Positions 1-8,389 of a stretch of DNA of 64,000 nt are shown one piece after another. The stretch lies in NCBI RefSeq assembly GCF_000160455.2, contig NZ_ACJX03000001.1:1932001-1996000 (forward strand). Direction: 5' to 3'. The stretch is from Acetomicrobium hydrogeniformans ATCC BAA-1850 (GTDB taxonomy: Bacteria > Synergistota > Synergistia > Synergistales > Acetomicrobiaceae). The notes beneath the pieces were generated by a model. That model searched no databases and was not told where the DNA came from. It worked only from the letters and a program-made list of their open reading frames with translations. Within the stretch, counting starts at the first letter, position 1, and each line of letters begins with the position of its first letter. The position numbers were made by a program, and so were the translations under genes.

Positions 1-17
1 AAGAGGGGGGTAAGGTG

Positions 18-1598
18 ATGGAGGAAAATAAAAAACATCCAAAAGCACTGGAAGTGCATATTTTAGTAGTTACTGTATTGGTTTCGGTTTTAGGCGTGAT
101 CGTTGGTTTAGAGCTTATAACCCGTTTAGGAATCACTACTAATACGTCAATCATAGGGGCATTGATAGCAATTGTGGTGGCACGTATTCCATTACGAGCC
201 CTGAAGGGATTTGCTGATATTCATAGTCAAAATTTAGTACAAACCTCGATTTCTGCATCGACATTTGTAGCTGGCAATGCAATCCTTTTGCCCATTGGCG
301 TTCCTTGGCTTCTTGGAAGATTTGATCTTGTTTTACCGATGTACATAGGTGCATTTGTAGGGGTAATCGCGAGTATAACTCAAGTATATTGGATATTCGA
401 TACCAGAGTATTTCCTGCTAGTAACGCATGGCCGCCAGGGATTGCAGCAGCAGAAGCTATTTTGGCTGCAGCTAAAAAGGGAAAAAGAGCCCTGTTGTTG
501 CTTTATGGCGGTATTGCCGGTGCTGTATTGAATGGTTTTTTCGGTATTCCTGCTGACGTTTTGGGTGTTTCTTGGATAGGCAATATTTGGGCACTTACGA
601 TGTTTGGTATAGGCTTACTCGTTAGAGGTTATTCGCCTGCGATATTGGGTGTGGATGTTAATAAGTTATATATACCGCATGGCATAATGATAGGAGCAGG
701 GGTGGTTGCTTTAATTCAGATCATATCCATCATTAGGGGGAAAGGTCACTCTGATACAAAGGGCCCAGAGCCAATGATGCCTGAGAAAATGATCAAGTAT
801 ACTCTTACCCGCGGTATTAGCCTATATCTAGTCATTGCAATATTAATAGTGGTCATAGGAAGATTATTTAACGAAATGTCTTTGGGAATGACAATCTTAT
901 GGATAATTTTTGCAGCCATTGCCTCTCTATGTTCACAATTTCTCGTTGGCTTATCGGCCATGCACGCTGGTTGGTTTCCGGCCTTTGCTATTGCCTTGAT
1001 AGTGTTGGCCTTGGGTATGCTTATAGGGTTTCCTGCTCCAGCCTTAGCATTATTGGTTGGCTATGCAGCTTCTGTTGGCCCTGCCTTTGCCGATATGTCA
1101 TACGATTTAAAGGCGGGTTGGATATTGCGTGGAAGGGGCGTGGACCCAAAATTCGAACTAGAGGGAAGAAAACAACAGTACATTGCAGAATTAGTTGGAG
1201 CAGTAATGGCCGCCATATTAGTGTTTTTTGCCTATGAATTTTATTTTGCACAAGATTTGTTTCCCCCTGTTGATAGAGTTTACGCATCGACAATTTTAGC
1301 CGGAGTGGATCCTACAATAGCAAGAAATTTATTTACCTGGATGATACCGGGAGCCATTATTCAGGCTATAGGAGGTCCGGCAAGACAGCTCGGAGTACTT
1401 TTTGCGACTGGTCTATTAATTTTAAATCCAATTGCAGGTTTTACAGTTTTAATAGGCATTGGAATTCGCCTGATCGTTTTAAGAAAGATGGGAGACAAAG
1501 GGCAAGACTATTTATACGTATTAGGAGCAGGTTTCATAGCAGGCTCAGCGTTAGTCAGCTTCTTTACCTCTACCCTTAAATTGGGTAAGCCAAAGTAG
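18..1598 (+). CDS. OPT/YSL-family oligopeptide transporter
   Basis: A 526-residue, almost wholly hydrophobic protein with about a dozen membrane segments. Its composition and motifs are those of the OPT family (proton-coupled uptake of oligopeptides or metal-peptide chelates), for example the loop reading ASNAWPPGIAAAEA near residue 140 and repeated Gly/Pro-rich helices. I take the ATG at 18 rather than the GTG at 15 because a G-rich ribosome site lies at 5-10. It is the first gene of a tight plus-strand run with a racemase, DUF917, DUF1177, AroM and an aminopeptidase, so the imported substrate is probably a peptide or a peptide-like cyclic compound degraded by those enzymes (inference). The operon promoter is left of the window. 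Confidence 0.85.
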   Translation: MEENKKHPKALEVHILVVTVLVSVLGVIVGLELITRLGITTNTSIIGALIAIVVARIPLRALKGFADIHSQNLVQTSISASTFVAGNAILLPIGVPWLLGRFDLVLPMYIGAFVGVIASITQVYWIFDTRVFPASNAWPPGIAAAEAILAAAKKGKRALLLLYGGIAGAVLNGFFGIPADVLGVSWIGNIWALTMFGIGLLVRGYSPAILGVDVNKLYIPHGIMIGAGVVALIQIISIIRGKGHSDTKGPEPMMPEKMIKYTLTRGISLYLVIAILIVVIGRLFNEMSLGMTILWIIFAAIASLCSQFLVGLSAMHAGWFPAFAIALIVLALGMLIGFPAPALALLVGYAASVGPAFADMSYDLKAGWILRGRGVDPKFELEGRKQQYIAELVGAVMAAILVFFAYEFYFAQDLFPPVDRVYASTILAGVDPTIARNLFTWMIPGAIIQAIGGPARQLGVLFATGLLILNPIAGFTVLIGIGIRLIVLRKMGDKGQDYLYVLGAGFIAGSALVSFFTSTLKLGKPK

Positions 1599-1616
1599 TT
1601 TAAGGGGGCAAGAATT

Positions 1617-2276
1617 TTGAAAACACAAAGAATAGGTCTCATCCGCGTGCTTACAACAGAGGATAAGGATTTGCTCGAACTTCACGGGAAAAAGGTGATG
1701 TCATGGTTTCCGGAACTTGAGGTAGTATCGCGCTGTATTCCGGATCAGCCTGAAGGCATACACGACGACGCAACAGAGCAGATGGCCGTTCCAAAGGTCG
1801 TAAATTTGGCAAAGGAATTTGAAAGCGAAGGGTTCGATGGAATATTAATAAGCTGTGCAGGAGATCCTGCAGTAAACGAACTTAAAGATGTGCTTTCGAT
1901 ACCCGTAGTGGGTGCAGGGAGGACAACAGCCTGCATCGCCCTTTCCTTTGATCTCCCCATTGGGGTTTTGGGAATTACCGATGAAGTACCCGTGGGCATG
2001 AAGGCGGTATTGCGTGATCGGATGATAGCTTGGACAAAACCCAGCGGTGTAACTTCGACGCTTGATTTGATGACCCCCACGGGCAGGTCGAACACGCTAA
2101 ATGCGGCCGAAGAGCTAAAGCAGAAAGGTGTCAAAGTGATCGCTTTAGCCTGCACTGGCATGGCAACCATAGGCGTAGCGCCTTTGATCGCTAAAGAAAC
2201 GGGTCTAATTGTAGTAGATCCGCTCAAGGCGGCTGCAGCTGCCCTTTGGACGGTTTTAAAAGAAGGAGGTAATTGA
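1617..2276 (+). CDS. Asp/Glu/hydantoin racemase family protein
   Basis: A 219-residue protein of the cofactor-independent racemase superfamily, which uses two cysteines as acid/base pair. Candidate catalytic cysteines sit in ISCAGDP (about residue 80) and ALACTGM (about residue 180), the expected places in the two pseudo-symmetric halves. The start is TTG, preceded by AAGGGGG at 1601-1607. It follows the transporter by 18 bases and is followed after one base by the DUF917 gene, so it is clearly co-transcribed. Whether it racemises an amino acid, a hydantoin or something else cannot be read from the sequence. The neighbouring thiohydantoin-desulfurase-type gene makes a hydantoin-like substrate attractive, but this is inference. 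Confidence 0.75.
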   Translation: MKTQRIGLIRVLTTEDKDLLELHGKKVMSWFPELEVVSRCIPDQPEGIHDDATEQMAVPKVVNLAKEFESEGFDGILISCAGDPAVNELKDVLSIPVVGAGRTTACIALSFDLPIGVLGITDEVPVGMKAVLRDRMIAWTKPSGVTSTLDLMTPTGRSNTLNAAEELKQKGVKVIALACTGMATIGVAPLIAKETGLIVVDPLKAAAAALWTVLKEGGN

Positions 2277-2277
2277 T

Positions 2278-3363
2278 TTGAGCAATAGCGATATCTTGAT
2301 AACCGAAGATATGGTAGACGCCATAGCCCTTGGCGGTTGCTTGCTTGGCGGCGGCGGTGGCGGTTCTATGGCAGAAGGAATTAAGCTTGCAATGGCAGCC
2401 CTGAAACATGGCAAAGTTCTATTGAAGGACATTAATGCCATTGACCCAGAATCAGTTGTGTTGACCTCCTCTGCCGTCGGAGCCCCGTCGTCGAGCGAAG
2501 CCTTTGTGACAGACCAAGATCACCAGCGTACGGTCGAACTGTGTCAAGCGGTAGGCGTTTCTGGGATAAACGCATTCATCACCAACGAGTGCGGAGGGGG
2601 ATCCATCTTCAACGGGTGGGTTCCGGCTGCCATATTGGGCCTGCCGCTGCTGGATGCCCCGTGCAACGGGCGGGCCCATCCTACGGGTTTGATGGGTTCT
2701 ATGGGGTTGCACCGAATTAAAGATTACGTTTCAGTTCAAAGTGCCGTTGGAGGGAATCCTAAAACTGGAAAGCACTTGGAAGCAGTTTTCAAGGGTACAC
2801 TAGATTCTGCTTCTTCTTTGGTAAGACAATGCGCGGTCTATGCGGGCGGCCTCGTAGCTGTGGCAAGAAATCCAGTGAAGGCATCCTTCATAAAAGACCA
2901 TGGTGCTCCGGGTGCAATAAAGCTGGCTTTAAAGTTGGGTGAGGCCATGATGAAGCTAAAATCAAGCGGCCCACAGGCTGTAGCTTCTACTTCGATGGAT
3001 ATTTTAGGAGGTAACGTAATCACAGCTTCCCGTGTAAGGGATAAGAAACTCGTCTCCGAAGGTGGATTTGATCACGGAAAGATAGTATTGGAAGATGGGC
3101 ATGAAATAACGTTTTGGAACGAATACATGACATTAGAGTGCAACGGCAAACGTATCAGCACCTTTCCGGATCTCATCATGACGCTTGATGGAGAAAGTGG
3201 CGTTCCCGCAACAAGTGCCGAGGTTCGCAAAGATCAAATGGTAATAGTCGTATCAGCCTCGGCCAAAAACCTAATTTTGGGTGAAGGCATGCGGTGTAAA
3301 GAGCTTTTTGAACCGATAGAAAAGGTCATTGGAAAAGAAATAATAAGCTACTTGACATTATAA
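2278..3363 (+). CDS. DUF917 (S-methyl-thiohydantoin desulfurase-type) protein
   Basis: A 361-residue protein with the DUF917 signature, a run of glycines (LLGGGGGGS, residues 22-30) near the N terminus, and family-like stretches such as ITNECGGGS and APCNGRAHPTG. As I recall, Pfam now names this family after S-methyl-thiohydantoin desulfurase, so members are expected to be metal-dependent hydrolases of cyclic ureides or thioureides. The TTG start is supported by GAAGGAGGT at 2262-2270 with a 7-base spacer. It sits between a racemase and a DUF1177 gene. A role in opening or desulfurising a hydantoin-like ring is inference from family and context; no catalytic residue can be assigned with certainty. 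Confidence 0.75.
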   Translation: MSNSDILITEDMVDAIALGGCLLGGGGGGSMAEGIKLAMAALKHGKVLLKDINAIDPESVVLTSSAVGAPSSSEAFVTDQDHQRTVELCQAVGVSGINAFITNECGGGSIFNGWVPAAILGLPLLDAPCNGRAHPTGLMGSMGLHRIKDYVSVQSAVGGNPKTGKHLEAVFKGTLDSASSLVRQCAVYAGGLVAVARNPVKASFIKDHGAPGAIKLALKLGEAMMKLKSSGPQAVASTSMDILGGNVITASRVRDKKLVSEGGFDHGKIVLEDGHEITFWNEYMTLECNGKRISTFPDLIMTLDGESGVPATSAEVRKDQMVIVVSASAKNLILGEGMRCKELFEPIEKVIGKEIISYLTL

Positions 3364-3380
3364 CAGGAGGCGTAAATCTC

Positions 3381-4319
3381 ATGTCGCTAAAATGGACCAT
3401 TGAAGCAATAGATCTTTTAAGCAGTCCTAAAGTAAATGGACAAGACGTCAAAGAAGTGTTGGTTAAGACAGGGCTTAAAGATGTTGAGGTAAAGTCAGTA
3501 ACTGGTCCAAATGGGAAGACTGATTTTGTAAAGGTTTGGATACCCGGAAAAGAGGGCAAAAGATCCGGAGGGACTGCTCCAACGCTTGGTATAGTCGGCA
3601 GGCTTGGCGGCATAGGCGCAAGACCGGAAAGGCTTGGCTTGGTCTCCGACGCCGATGGAGGCATAGCTGCCGTAGCTACTGCCATGCTTTTAGGTGATAT
3701 GTATAGCAAGGGAGATATCTTAAAGGGAGATGTTTTCATCTCTACTCACATATGTCCAGATGCCCCCACCCAGCCTCACGATCCCGTTCCCTTCATGGGC
3801 TCCCCTATCGATATGGCGATGGCTAACAAAGAAGAAATTACCGGCGAGTTGGACGCTGTGCTTTCGATTGACACGACTCGTGGAAACAGAGTCATAAACC
3901 ATCGCGGTTTTGCCATATCGCCGACTGTAAAAGAGGGATGGATACTGCGAGTGAGCGAGGATTTGTTGTCTATAATGAGCTATATTACCGGGAAAATGCC
4001 GGTGGTATTTCCCATAACCATGCAGGATATCACGCCCTATGGTAACGACGTTTATCATCTAAACAGCATAATGCAGCCCTGTACCGCAACCTCTGCACCA
4101 GTAGTAGGAGTTGCCTTGACGTCCGAGGTACCGGTCCCGGGGTGTGCAACGGGCGCTACGCAGGCCATGGATATTGACGAGGCAGTTAGGTTTAGCGTTG
4201 AGGTCGCTAAGTACTACGGTGAAGGAAAGGTATCTTTTTACGATGCGGCGGAATTCGACAGATTAATCTCGCTTTATGGATATATGAGGCATTTACAGAC
4301 CTTAGGAAAGATAAAATAA
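3381..4319 (+). CDS. DUF1177 domain protein
   Basis: A 312-residue soluble protein that I recognise as DUF1177, a family without an assigned reaction. Visible features are a glycine-rich GIVGRLGGIGARPERLG segment (about residues 70-87), a possible metal-binding stretch with His and Asp (ISTHICPDA near residue 118, then QPHDPVPF), and a C-terminal EVPVPGCATGATQ. The ATG is preceded by CAGGAGG at 3364-3370, directly after the previous stop. It ends at 4319 and the next start follows immediately, so the two are translationally coupled. Its conserved placement between DUF917 and AroM genes suggests a step in the same catabolic route (inference). Confidence 0.75.
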   Translation: MSLKWTIEAIDLLSSPKVNGQDVKEVLVKTGLKDVEVKSVTGPNGKTDFVKVWIPGKEGKRSGGTAPTLGIVGRLGGIGARPERLGLVSDADGGIAAVATAMLLGDMYSKGDILKGDVFISTHICPDAPTQPHDPVPFMGSPIDMAMANKEEITGELDAVLSIDTTRGNRVINHRGFAISPTVKEGWILRVSEDLLSIMSYITGKMPVVFPITMQDITPYGNDVYHLNSIMQPCTATSAPVVGVALTSEVPVPGCATGATQAMDIDEAVRFSVEVAKYYGEGKVSFYDAAEFDRLISLYGYMRHLQTLGKIK

Positions 4320-5150
4320 ATGAAAATTCAAGTTACACTTACCGTAGAAGAGGGGAAAAGGGTCATAGCGAGAGGCATTTCCTCGCTACCAGAAGTCAAC
4401 CGCGTAATGAAGCAAGGCATCTTGCTCCTAAAAGGGGGAACAACGGTATCTGCAGTTTCGGAGGACTTGGTTGGGGTTAAGCTAAGGATATCTGGAAGGA
4501 TAACCGAGAGAGGTGCCGTATCGGCCGAAGGTAATGTTGAAGGCCCGCATTCCATTGTGATTAGAAACGGCAAACCTGAAACGGCGGATGGACACCTTGA
4601 GGAGATAGTATCTCAAATGGGACCTAGCGATTTGGCAATTTGCGGAGCAAATATCATAGATGGGGATGGAAATGCAGCTATGATGGCAGGTCGTTTTTTC
4701 GGGGGTGAGCCGGGCAGGATTCTTCCTCTTTTGCATGTCGAGGGAGTGCCTATCATCGTAGCGGCAGGGCTTGAAAAATATTGCCCCTTTTCTTTGAGAG
4801 AAGCGATGTCCAGGTGTGGACGAAACGTACCGGATATGTCTATGGGCATGTCAGTTGGATTAGTTCCAATTGTAGGCAAGGTCTTTAGCGAGGTCGATGG
4901 CATCTATGCACTGGGTGCCACGCATGTAACGGTGATAGGACGAGGTGGAATTTACGAAGGCGCAGGTAGCACCACTTTTTTGATAGAGGGAGACAAATCG
5001 TGGGCTAGCGACTTCATGGAATATATTTGTTCCATCAAAGGTACATCGCCCAGTGGAATCGAGGATTCCTTAAAAGAATGCCTGCGTTGTGGCCCAGGGG
5101 CCCAGGATCACTTGAATTGTATTTATAAAGGGAGAATGAACAATGTATAG
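4320..5150 (+). CDS. uncharacterised 276-residue protein of the OPT/DUF1177/AroM operon
   Basis: I do not recognise this family. The protein is soluble, with no signal peptide or membrane helix, and rich in Gly and Ile/Val. Candidate functional stretches are LAICGANIIDGDGNAAMMAGRF (about residues 102-123), GLEKYCPFSLREAM (about 143-156) and VIGRGGIYEGAGST (about 203-216). The last resembles a phosphate- or nucleotide-binding glycine loop, but that is only a resemblance. The ATG directly follows the DUF1177 stop, and the end overlaps the aroM start by 8 bases, so it is an integral operon member. It is probably an enzyme or accessory subunit of the pathway; nothing in the sequence decides which. 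Confidence 0.7.
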   Translation: MKIQVTLTVEEGKRVIARGISSLPEVNRVMKQGILLLKGGTTVSAVSEDLVGVKLRISGRITERGAVSAEGNVEGPHSIVIRNGKPETADGHLEEIVSQMGPSDLAICGANIIDGDGNAAMMAGRFFGGEPGRILPLLHVEGVPIIVAAGLEKYCPFSLREAMSRCGRNVPDMSMGMSVGLVPIVGKVFSEVDGIYALGATHVTVIGRGGIYEGAGSTTFLIEGDKSWASDFMEYICSIKGTSPSGIEDSLKECLRCGPGAQDHLNCIYKGRMNNV

Positions 5151-5814
5151 AATTGGTGCCATAACAATAGGACAGTCGCCAAGAAGCGACGTTATGGTGG
5201 ACATAAAACCGATTTTGGGGCCTGACATTGAAATTGTGGAGGCCGGAGCGCTAGACGGACTTAGCAAAGAAGAAATAGCCAAGTTAGCTCCAATAGAAGG
5301 AGATTATGTATTGGTAACCAGGCTTCGTGACGGCACATCCGTCACAGTTGCAGAAAAGCACATCACTCCCCTGCTCCAGGACAAGATCGGCAAGCTTTTT
5401 GAAAGCGGCATTCACGTGGTTTTGCTTCTATGCACTGGAGAATTTCCTGATTTTGGCGCAAATGGTTTTCTTTTGAGACCCCAAAGAATGCTTTTTGAGG
5501 TAACCAAGGCAGTTGGAGAAGGTTTGAAGTTAGGCGTATTTACCCCTTCAAAGGACCAAATAGAGCAATCGCGCAAACGATGGTCTGCCGTGACAAAGGA
5601 CCTTCGAATAGTGGCTGCCTCACCTTACGTAGAGTCTGATGCCTCAATAGCAAGGGGCGCTATGGAGTTATCCGAATGGGGAGCGCAAATAATAGTAATG
5701 GATTGTATAGGCTACACTTCTAAGATGAAAAAGCATGTAAAAGAAATTACTTCATGTCCCGTTATCTTGGCCAGGACCGTCGCAAGCCGCATAGCCAGGG
5801 AATTGCTTGAGTGA
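5143..5814 (+). CDS. AroM family protein
   Basis: A 223-residue protein of the AroM family, whose biochemical role is not established. The diagnostic N-terminal GAITIGQSPRSDV (residues 5-17) and LLCTGEF (about residue 97) are both present, and the fold is expected to resemble Asp/Glu racemases. The ATG overlaps the previous gene by 8 bases and has GGGAG about 12 bases upstream. The stop at 5812-5814 overlaps the ribosome site of the next gene. In this operon it could be a second racemase- or decarboxylase-like enzyme acting on the same substrate as the product of 1617-2276; that is inference. Confidence 0.8.
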   Translation: MYRIGAITIGQSPRSDVMVDIKPILGPDIEIVEAGALDGLSKEEIAKLAPIEGDYVLVTRLRDGTSVTVAEKHITPLLQDKIGKLFESGIHVVLLLCTGEFPDFGANGFLLRPQRMLFEVTKAVGEGLKLGVFTPSKDQIEQSRKRWSAVTKDLRIVAASPYVESDASIARGAMELSEWGAQIIVMDCIGYTSKMKKHVKEITSCPVILARTVASRIARELLE

Positions 5815-5824
5815 GGAAAAGATC

Positions 5825-6784
5825 ATGATGAGCGAAATAAAAAGTTTGATGGAAATTGCAAAAAAGCTTTTAATGGTAAACATGGGCATAGTAAAGGGCG
5901 AAAGGCTCCTTGTCCTGTGTGATGATGCTACGCAGGGCATCGGCGATGCTATCTTTAAGGCCGGCATGGAGGTAAAAGCAAGGTCTTTCTTACTTTGCAT
6001 GCAAAAACTTGAAAGAAGCGGCATGGAACCCGACGAGCTGGTGGCAAAGGCTATGGCGATGTCGGATGTGGTTATGGCACCTACCAGTGCTTCTCTTACC
6101 CACACGCAGGCACGGAAAAATGCCTGCAGTTGTGGGGCACGAATTGCCACCATGCCAGGGATCACTGAAGATATGTTTTTTAATGGCCCGATAAATGCCG
6201 ACTATGAAAAAGTAGAAAAATTGACCAAAAATGTTACTGTCTTGCTGGATAAGGCGAGATCGGCCAGAATTGTTACCGGAAAGCATACGCTTTTAATCTC
6301 GCTCGAAGGAAGGCGTGGTGTGCCAAGCACCGGAATTTACCGCAATAAAGGAGAATCGGGAAATTTGCCCTCAGGCGAAGCATACATAGCGCCCCTTGAG
6401 GGCACTGCAACGGGGAGCGTTCTTATAGACGGCTCTTGCGTTGGGATTGGGCTTCTTGATTCTCCGCTCATCCTGGAATTTGACCAAGGGTTACTTTTGG
6501 ATGTGAAAGGTGATCGCGCCGATCGCCTGCTTGAGGTTTTGGGTGATAATCCTAATGCGCGTAATCTGGCGGAACTTGGCATCGGGACCAATGATAAGGC
6601 TCGTCTTACCGGGGTTATCCTAGAAGACGAAAAGATATATGGATCTGTCCATATAGCAATGGGAAGCAATGACACCTTTGGCGGAAAAGTTGCTGCAGGC
6701 GTTCATGTAGATGCTGTAATGCGGAGCCCTGAACTTTATTTGGATGATATACTTGTCGTAAAGGATGGCAAGATATGGGTTTAA
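5825..6784 (+). CDS. M29-like metallo-aminopeptidase
   Basis: A 319-residue protein resembling the leucyl aminopeptidase/M29 thermostable aminopeptidase family, which removes N-terminal residues from peptides using two metals. Family-like metal and active-site stretches are NLPSGEAYIAPLEG (about residues 182-195), the ELGIGTN region (about 255) and YGSVHIAMGSNDTFGG (about 275-290). I choose the ATG at 5825 because GAGG at 5813-5816 gives an 8-base spacer; an in-frame TTG at 5807 would overlap aroM. It has fewer residues than classical M29 enzymes (about 400), as is common for the leucyl-aminopeptidase-like branch. In context it would hydrolyse the peptide imported by the OPT transporter. Confidence 0.75.
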   Translation: MMSEIKSLMEIAKKLLMVNMGIVKGERLLVLCDDATQGIGDAIFKAGMEVKARSFLLCMQKLERSGMEPDELVAKAMAMSDVVMAPTSASLTHTQARKNACSCGARIATMPGITEDMFFNGPINADYEKVEKLTKNVTVLLDKARSARIVTGKHTLLISLEGRRGVPSTGIYRNKGESGNLPSGEAYIAPLEGTATGSVLIDGSCVGIGLLDSPLILEFDQGLLLDVKGDRADRLLEVLGDNPNARNLAELGIGTNDKARLTGVILEDEKIYGSVHIAMGSNDTFGGKVAAGVHVDAVMRSPELYLDDILVVKDGKIWV

Positions 6785-6810
6785 GCTATTGAATTAGGAG
6801 GTTTTTAGCA

Positions 6811-7248
6811 ATGGCGCGCGTTTTGGCAGTTTGTGTCAGCTCAAACAGACAGGAACCCAAAAAGCCTGTGGCGGAGGCGCGATTCATCGAAGGAAAAGGC
6901 ATTGAGGGGGATTCCCATTTTGGCATATCGTCACGACAGGTCAGCTTATTGAGATATGAGGATATAAAGCTCGCCGAAAAAGAGGCGGGCTTTTCCTTTC
7001 CGCCGGGGTCCTTGGCAGAAAACCTGGTGGTAGAGGGATTGCCCGACGAAATTCCAATAGGAAGCCGCCTTAAAATCAGCCGCGACGTGGTCTTGCTGGT
7101 AATAGAAAAGGGCAAAAGGCCGGATGAACCTCACACATACGATTACCGCGGATGGTGTCTGCTGCCAAAGGTGGGCTATTTCCTCGAGGTAGTCGGCGGT
7201 GGCATTGTTAAGCCAGGAGATGAGGTTGTGCTCGAGGCTCACGGCTAA
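6811..7248 (+). CDS. MOSC domain protein
   Basis: A 145-residue stand-alone MOSC domain. Typical elements are GIEGDSHFG (about residues 31-39), RQVSLL, and PGSLAENLVVEGL (about 64-76). MOSC domains bind the molybdenum cofactor or act as sulfur carriers, for example in cofactor sulfuration. The conserved Cys of sulfur-carrying members cannot be placed confidently; one Cys occurs in RGWCLLP (about residue 112). The ATG has TTAGGAGG at 6795-6802. It is the last gene of the tight run starting at 18. A sulfur-handling role next to a thiohydantoin-desulfurase-type protein is an appealing but unproven link; a role in Mo-cofactor delivery is the alternative. Confidence 0.85.
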   Translation: MARVLAVCVSSNRQEPKKPVAEARFIEGKGIEGDSHFGISSRQVSLLRYEDIKLAEKEAGFSFPPGSLAENLVVEGLPDEIPIGSRLKISRDVVLLVIEKGKRPDEPHTYDYRGWCLLPKVGYFLEVVGGGIVKPGDEVVLEAHG

Positions 7249-7276
7249 CAGCGATTTGTTAATATAATTTGCTTGC

Positions 7277-7305
7277 TTGACCAAAACATAATTGTAGCTT
7301 AAATT
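7277..7305 (+). promoter_or_regulatory. probable promoter of the acetamidase/formamidase gene
   Basis: A TTGACC -35 element at 7277-7282 and TAAATT -10 element at 7300-7305 are separated by 17 bases in the AT-rich gap after the MOSC gene. This supports separate transcription of the genes at 7349-9133 from the operon ending at 7248. Confidence 0.5.
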
Positions 7306-7348
7306 TTAATTTACATGCTGTATTGATAAAATAAAAGGAGTGAGCGAT

Positions 7349-8272
7349 ATGAACTGCTGTCAAAAACCGGATGTCGTGGTAAGCAGTGAGTCTACTTTTT
7401 TCTCCTTCGATCCCCAATTACCTCCCGCCGCCACCGTCGATCAAGACGTCTTGGTTCAAATTGAGGCAAAGGATTGCTTTTCTAATCAGATCACCGAGGA
7501 AGATCAGTTGGTTTCGGAAATAGATTTTTCAAGAATAAACCCGGCCACAGGACCGATTTACGTAAAGGGTGCTAAAAAAGGCGATGCTTTAGCAGTAACC
7601 ATCCATAAGATAGATCTAAAACAAAAGGGAGCTATTGTTACGATACCTAAAGAGGGCGTCCTTGGCGACATGGCAGAAGAAGCCAGAACCGTCATCTGTG
7701 ATATACATTCCGATCAGCTGAAGTTCAAGCATTTAAATCTGGCTTTAAAAAGGATGATAGGTGTAATAGGCGTTGCCACACCAGAAAATACACCTACGGG
7801 CACTCCGGGAAGACACGGCGGGAATATGGATGCCACTGTGATAACGGAAGGTGCTACCGTTTATTTTCCGGTCAGTTGCGACGGCGCTTTGTTCGGCTTG
7901 GGGGACCTTCATGCAGTGATGGGAGATGGCGAGGTCTGTGTTGCTGCTTGCGAGATCGCCGGCAATGTGACAGTAAGCTTTAAAGCGTTGGATAAATTGG
8001 CACCGATGTGGCCCTGTGTTGAAACGAAAGATTGGTTATACATAGTAGTCTCGGATGAAGACATAAACAAGGCTTTTTATGAGGCAACGAGATTGACGGT
8101 AAGAGCTTTTGAAGGTGCATTGGATCTGGATTGGCATGATGCTTACATGCTTGCCAGCATGGCGATGGACTTAGAAATTTGTCAATTGGTCGACCCCCGC
8201 AAGACTGTGAGGGCTAAACTTCCAAAGAATTTGATTTCGATCGATTTGCTTTTGAAAGCTATACGAGTATAG
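7349..8272 (+). CDS. acetamidase/formamidase family protein
   Basis: A 307-residue member of the acetamidase/formamidase family, which releases ammonia from small amides. Family signatures are the VKGAKKGDALAVTI stretch near residue 75, TPTGTPGRHGGNMD (about residues 150-163), and FGLGDLHAVMGDGEV (about 182-196), where the GDxHxxxGDGE segment forms the active site. I choose the ATG at 7349 because AAAAGGAG at 7333-7340 gives an 8-base spacer; a GTG at 7340 would sit inside that site. It has its own promoter. It may deaminate amide products of the upstream catabolic operon, but the substrate is unknown. Confidence 0.88.
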   Translation: MNCCQKPDVVVSSESTFFSFDPQLPPAATVDQDVLVQIEAKDCFSNQITEEDQLVSEIDFSRINPATGPIYVKGAKKGDALAVTIHKIDLKQKGAIVTIPKEGVLGDMAEEARTVICDIHSDQLKFKHLNLALKRMIGVIGVATPENTPTGTPGRHGGNMDATVITEGATVYFPVSCDGALFGLGDLHAVMGDGEVCVAACEIAGNVTVSFKALDKLAPMWPCVETKDWLYIVVSDEDINKAFYEATRLTVRAFEGALDLDWHDAYMLASMAMDLEICQLVDPRKTVRAKLPKNLISIDLLLKAIRV

Positions 8273-8389
8273 ATTTATAGATTCTTTTTAATATTAAATT
8301 ATTATTAAAATATAAAGTAAATATATACTATGAATTAAATTTATGATATTTTTGTAATAAAATACATGTTATTAAGGAAGTGTGCCTTT

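Noticed and set aside
899-1293. Frames on both strands inside the OPT transporter gene
   Set aside because: They lie wholly within a convincing transporter coding sequence and have no family features.
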